A stretch of 64,000 bases of DNA, taken from positions 1-64,000 of the forward strand of contig DATDFQ010000059.1 of assembly GCA_036522515.1 (NCBI GenBank), given 5' to 3'. Of the stretch, positions 62,976 through 64,000 are shown in pieces. The translations under genes and the position numbers were made by a program. Every line of letters starts with the position of its first letter. Position 1 is the stretch's first letter. This DNA is from Bacteroidota bacterium (GTDB taxonomy: Bacteria > Bacteroidota > Ignavibacteria > UBA10030 > SZUA-254). The notes under the pieces are model-generated. The model saw only the letters and a list, made by a program, of their open reading frames with translations. It did no database searches and was not told the DNA's origin.

Positions 62976-64000
62976 ATGCAACCTCAGCATCCATCATCCC
63001 TCTATTCAGACATCCTTCGCCGGATCGCTTCGGTCCGGAGGAAGGAGAACCGGCTTGCCCTCCTGTACGGAACCCTGGCGGCCGGCATGCTCTGCCTTCT
63101 GATTCTTCTCGCAGCGGTTGTCGTCGAAGAGCTCTTTTCATTCGGGACGCCGGGGCGCACGGCGGTGTTTTCCGTTGCCGCGGCGGGAATGCTGGGATCC
63201 CTCTTCTGGTTCGTCGTCCGTCCGGTGATGCGCATGGCGGGGATCCTCAAGTCGGCGGGAAGCGCCCTCCTTGCAGAAAGGGTCGGCAAACATTTTCCGG
63301 AGGTTCGCGACCGTTTGCTCGACGCCATGCAAATGTACGAGCAGCGTGAGATACTGCAACCGAACTATTCCGTCGATTTAATCGATGCCTCGTTCACCGA
63401 CCTCTACCGGCAGATCCAGCCGTTGAATTTTGCCGACGCGGTGAATGATTTTGCGGTGCGGAAGATGGGAAAGGTTGTGCTCTTTGCTGCGGGGATTTTT
63501 CTCCTCACGTTCGTCACCTCCCCGACCGGGTTTCTCGGATCGATGTACAGGATCGTCCATTACAACGTTTCGTTTGCGGACCCGCTCCCGGTCCGTTTCA
63601 AGATCGAGCCGGGCAACGTGGACGCCGTGCGGGGCGAGACCGTTCCGATCGTGGTGCGCACCGAGGGGAAGCCCGTCGATGCGATCTCGTTGCTCACCCG
63701 ACAGAGGGGGCAGCTTGAATTCGAAACCCAGTCGCTCAAACTGCAGGGGGGAGTGTTCAAGACGGAGCTCGGGAACATCCGCGCCTCGACCGAGTATTAC
63801 GCGTCGGTCGACGATATCAAGAGCGATAAGTTCACCATCAACGTTCTCGACAGGCCGCTCGTCCGGACCCTGCAGGTCAGGTTGAGCCCGCCGGCGTACA
63901 CCAGGCTACCGGCGAAGACACAGGATGAGAACGCCGGGGATATAAACGCCTACCCCGGCACGAAAGCCGCGATCCACATCGTCTCCAGCAAGCCGCTCTC
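62976..64000 (+). CDS. DUF4175-like membrane protein, 5' part
   Basis: Open from ATG 62976 to the window edge, at least 341 codons. Two hydrophobic helices (ALLYGTLAAGMLCLLILLAAV and AVFSVAAAGMLGSLFWFVV) and a third near 172-190 are followed by a large, probably periplasmic part beginning PLPVRFKIEPGNVDAVRGE. The segment GSALLAERVGKHFPEVRDRLLDA is typical of DUF4175-like proteins found beside DUF4159 and MoxR. The full length cannot be seen. Confidence 0.75.
   Translation, partial: MQPQHPSSLYSDILRRIASVRRKENRLALLYGTLAAGMLCLLILLAAVVVEELFSFGTPGRTAVFSVAAAGMLGSLFWFVVRPVMRMAGILKSAGSALLAERVGKHFPEVRDRLLDAMQMYEQREILQPNYSVDLIDASFTDLYRQIQPLNFADAVNDFAVRKMGKVVLFAAGIFLLTFVTSPTGFLGSMYRIVHYNVSFADPLPVRFKIEPGNVDAVRGETVPIVVRTEGKPVDAISLLTRQRGQLEFETQSLKLQGGVFKTELGNIRASTEYYASVDDIKSDKFTINVLDRPLVRTLQVRLSPPAYTRLPAKTQDENAGDINAYPGTKAAIHIVSSKPL

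Overview
The window looks like a high-GC chromosome segment from a Gram-negative member of the Bacteroidota/FCB group, closest in flavour to the Ignavibacteria-type lineages. The clues are two exported proteins with type IX secretion C-terminal sorting domains, a propeller-type (Reg_prop/Y_Y_Y) sensor kinase, kdsB for LPS Kdo, SurA-like periplasmic chaperones, an outer-membrane barrel and menaquinone made by the futalosine route. The placement is inference from gene content. No rRNA, tRNA, CRISPR array, transposase, integrase or phage gene was seen.

Layout. 1-5074 (minus strand): a menaquinone operon, mqnP - ubiX - ubiD - mqnE/mqnA, in which mqnE and mqnA form one continuous reading frame. 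5117-5190: a divergent promoter pair. 5251-9407: three consecutive parvulin/SurA-type exported proteins. 9527-14760: MoxR ATPase, a T9SS-exported subtilase and a membrane VWA protein. 14835-18050 (minus): an exported protein of 14 propeller-like repeats with a T9SS tail, divergent from a propeller histidine kinase and its LuxR-type response regulator (18181-22042). 22315-28852: three amidohydrolase modules in two exported proteins, then a Zn/Cd-type P-type ATPase. 28867-29544 (minus): a 39-residue membrane protein and a CheY-like regulator. 29954-31613: rplU, rpmA, mdh. 31619-36176 (minus): MBL/beta-CASP protein, an SDR without its catalytic triad, a barrel protein and an RsbW-like kinase. 36379-40591 (minus): plsC, gatC, kdsB, DUF502, pyrG. 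40773-42628: SGNH-like membrane protein and a phosphoesterase.

42785-61832 is a nearly complete dcw (division and cell wall) cluster: promoter, MraZ boxes, mraZ, rsmH, ftsL, ftsI, murE, murF, an exported protein of unknown function, mraY, murD, ftsW, murG, a PH-like membrane protein, a half-size TauE/SafE protein, murC, murB, ftsQ, ftsA, ftsZ. Most junctions are start/stop overlaps. After a hairpin-rich repeat island, DUF4159 and the start of a DUF4175-like gene close the window. These are the usual partners of the MoxR/VWA genes found 50 kb upstream.

Two patterns run across the window. Thirteen intergenic sites fit TTGnnn, 16-17 bases, TAnnnT (twelve with exactly 17 bases). Three families of palindromic intergenic repeats occupy most gaps. 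The most unusual items are the MqnE-MqnA fusion, the 14-repeat exported protein, the extra genes inside the dcw cluster, the amidohydrolase array with two metal-ligand-less modules, and the 39-residue membrane protein with its own promoter and Shine-Dalgarno site.
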